Assembly (NCBI GenBank): GCA_029783825.1
Contig: JAREIK010016214.1
Coordinates: forward strand, 25,337 to 89,336
Origin: Sapria himalayana
Taxonomy: Eukaryota > Streptophyta > Magnoliopsida > Malpighiales > Rafflesiaceae
Reading direction: 5' to 3'
Length of the DNA stretch: 64,000 nt
The position numbers and the translations under genes are program-made. The notes beneath the pieces were generated by a model. The model did no database searches. It was not told where the DNA came from and was given only the letters and a program-made list of their open reading frames with translations. Positions 61,805 through 64,000 of the stretch are shown here, piece after piece. Every line of letters begins with the position of its first letter. The first letter of the stretch is position 1.

Positions 61805-64000
61805 TGTCACAATCCCACTTTTATAGGCTGTGACCGGTACTAGGAAATGGTTAGGCTTAAGGCCACCAAAACTCATAGCAAGCCTAAGTCCCATAATTTC
61901 TACTGAAAATTTCGGCATGATTCATTTTTTATAACAATGATAAATCCTATTGACCTCCGTGTTCTCCACTAACAAAAATGACCTCAACGGTCTTATCAAA
62001 AATATCAAATAAGGTTTCATCAAAAGCAAAATTTATCCCATTAAATAATTAACCCAATAATTAAGTTAATTCACCATGGAGTCTTCTAGAAACTTAGATT
62101 CTTATTCGCCAAATAAACAAAATAATAATCCATTACATTCTTAAAAAAAATCCAAGTGGTCTAGAAATGCCTGGATTTTCCTTTCTTTGTCTACCCTGAA
62201 AAAAAGGAAATCAACGAGGGTGAGATAACTCCGTGAGTAAAAATATATCACCATACTTGTGAGACTAGATACTCAAGGCCAGCTCATAAGGATTGTTGTG
62301 CACAATCAATCAATCACCGTACATAGGTTATGCAACAAATAGCATCAATATGAACAACAATATCAAATGAGATTTAGAGGTTTGAAACACATAGAAATAT
62401 AGTTTACCATTAAGGAATCCATACATTCCTTTTTACCTTTATATTAGAATCTCTACATTCCAACCAAAGATTCATTGAACGGGTCGGGTTCTACGCCTAG
62501 TTTTACCACCTCTCTAGGAAGGCACTGGTTTTTCCCGCACTAGAGGGTACCATGTGCACATAGTCTGATGACCTCCCCATCAGTTAGGCTTTCTGTGATT
62601 CTTACTAATAAATGACATTAATGATTACAAGTTATAGCTGACCATACTTAACATGAGACAAAAATGGCAAAATCAAAGAATATATCTGATCGTACTCAGT
62701 ATGCAACAAGAGATAACACCAAATACAATAAGAGTTAGCTGACCGAGCTCAACATGAATATTCATCAGGACACATAATTTGTGGCATATGACAAATTCAA
62801 TTCAATGAATGCTCAAGAATAAGGGTTTTAATCATAGTCAATTACTACGATCAAGTCAAATAATGAAAACACTGCTATACATTTCAAAGGTGCAAGTACG
62901 ATGATATAAATTTACTCACCTCTCTATTAGTCCAGGCTCAACTAGGCTATTCACCCTGAACATGTGAGCCATCACCAACTTTGTTTGCTATACCAATATT
63001 CATGCAATAAAAAAAATATAAAGATAACGTCAAAATCATAACGAGTCATACTTTGTTATTCATTACTCAATTAGTCCATTTACCCATTTCTATTTAATCA
63101 CCTAACTTGAGCTTTTTAAAATATTTAAAAAAAAAATTATTTTAATATTCAATTTCACTACTAATTTCTTATGTCTAATATTTAATCACTAAACTTGTTT
63201 TTTTTATTGCGCATCAGTTAGTATATTGCCCATAACTTTCTCTACAGATGTTGAAAAGATCTGAGGCTAGTGGACAAATTTCACTAACATCCATATTTCC
63301 AATGATATCAAATTTACCCTAAGATTCATCCATTAGATACTCCTATGATTCTTTCCAAGTCGACCTTCAAACTGGAATTCACATGCAATCAATTCTATCC
63401 TCAATTCCACTAATTACTATCTCAATTTCATTCTAAATACATTTTCCCCAAATTTTAAACATACCAGACCTAATTTATACCTCTTAGGTCACTCTCTACA
63501 CATTCAAAATATAATTACAACCTAGCATACACATTAGAATAATTAATTAATTCCAAACAGTCCAAATTGACCATCCAAACAACAACAATTCATCATTTCA
63601 GCCTTTCCTCTAAAACATACCATACAAAACCAAAATTAAAATCATGGATCTTTTATATATCTTCGAAAGTCTCTCGCCATGAAAAATCATAGTTTTTTTC
63701 TAGGAGAATTGGCTGCTACATAATTTTCTTCCTTACCTAGCAATTTGGTGCCGAATGGAGAACCTAGGGTCCTTCAATTTTTTTCATTCATTTTCTACTC
63801 GATTTTATGAGTCATGATGTTTTTAATAATTAATTCAATCTTTCACTTAAGTCCTTACGAGTTTTCATAAAATTTTCCAAGGCCCTAGGAATTATTAAAA
63901 ATGTATCTTTGAGCCTCGAGCAACAAAATCTGTTGACTTTTCCCTACCCAATTCACTATTCACATATTTTATTATTTTTTTATTTATGATTTTTATAATT
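61805..64000 (+). mobile_element. Gypsy solo LTR, duplicate (cut by window end)
   Basis: Starts TGTCACAATCCCACTT after GTATG, as at 40033. Matches to the last base of the window (about 42230 in the first copy), with many two- to four-base insertions such as CCGGTACTAGG against CCGGCTAGG. The right end and its target duplication lie outside the window. Confidence 0.8.

Larger units (their letters stand above)
53679..64000 (+). repeat. Tandem segmental duplication, unit 2 (cut by window end)
   Basis: Direct repeat of 31910 to about 42230, containing copies of the copia remnant, family B copy 3, the gag-like region, the family A LTR and most of the solo LTR. Differences are mainly one- to four-base indels and microsatellite changes. 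Larger ones are a 48-bp deletion near 58197 and an AT-tract expansion at 56002-56072. Confidence 0.9.

Overview
The window looks like heterochromatic or intergenic DNA from a flowering plant. It is very AT-rich and has no long intact reading frame. Almost everything recognisable is decayed plant transposon sequence: Ty3/gypsy of Athila and Tekay/Del type, Ty1/copia, and hAT. The species cannot be told from the sequence. I found no host protein gene, tRNA, rRNA or CRISPR array. All coding calls are pseudogenes rebuilt by reading degenerate frames by eye, so their edges are approximate, usually within 50-100 bp.

Layout. 1-3.8 kb: unassigned AT-rich DNA. 3.8-7.2 kb: a nearly full-length, decayed hAT transposon with its transposase on the minus strand. 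7.2-11.7 kb: minus-strand LTR debris, a hAT-type non-autonomous element and a Transposase_32-like pseudogene (family B). 13.5-14.35 kb: a minus-strand gypsy zinc knuckle, protease and RT fragment. 14.66-21.1 kb: a plus-strand Athila-type element whose LTR (family A) carries a U3 present three times as a 990-bp tandem repeat, followed by a TATA box, U5, a decayed primer-binding site and an RT-RNase H pseudogene. 22.3-23.8 kb: a minus-strand Tekay-type gag with PBS and part of the LTR. 23.8-31.1 kb: more family A LTR, a copia protease fragment and a second family B copy. 31.3-34 kb: a minus-strand copia element (gag, protease, RT) lacking an integrase core. 34.5-42.5 kb: family B, a gag-like fragment and a family A LTR split by a 2.4-kb gypsy solo LTR with a 5-bp target duplication. 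42.5-52.2 kb: family A and B pieces in both orientations plus a small hAT MITE. 52.2-53.7 kb: a second hAT transposase remnant.

The main large-scale structure is a direct duplication. From 53679 to the end of the window the sequence repeats 31910 to about 42230 almost base for base. The simplest reading is a tandem duplication with a unit of about 21.77 kb (31910-53678), the second unit running off the window. The junction cuts a copia RT and a hAT transposase and joins them in the same frame, giving the longest ATG-initiated ORF here (127 codons). Uncollapsed haplotypes or another assembly artefact could give the same picture and must be excluded.

The least ordinary features are the triplicated U3 upstream of an LTR promoter, the degenerate TCATGAC-rich arrays linked to family A and B elements, and a recurring order of LTR, gag-like region, TCATGAC spacer and Transposase_32-like ORF with no pol between them, which suggests a non-autonomous retroelement lineage.
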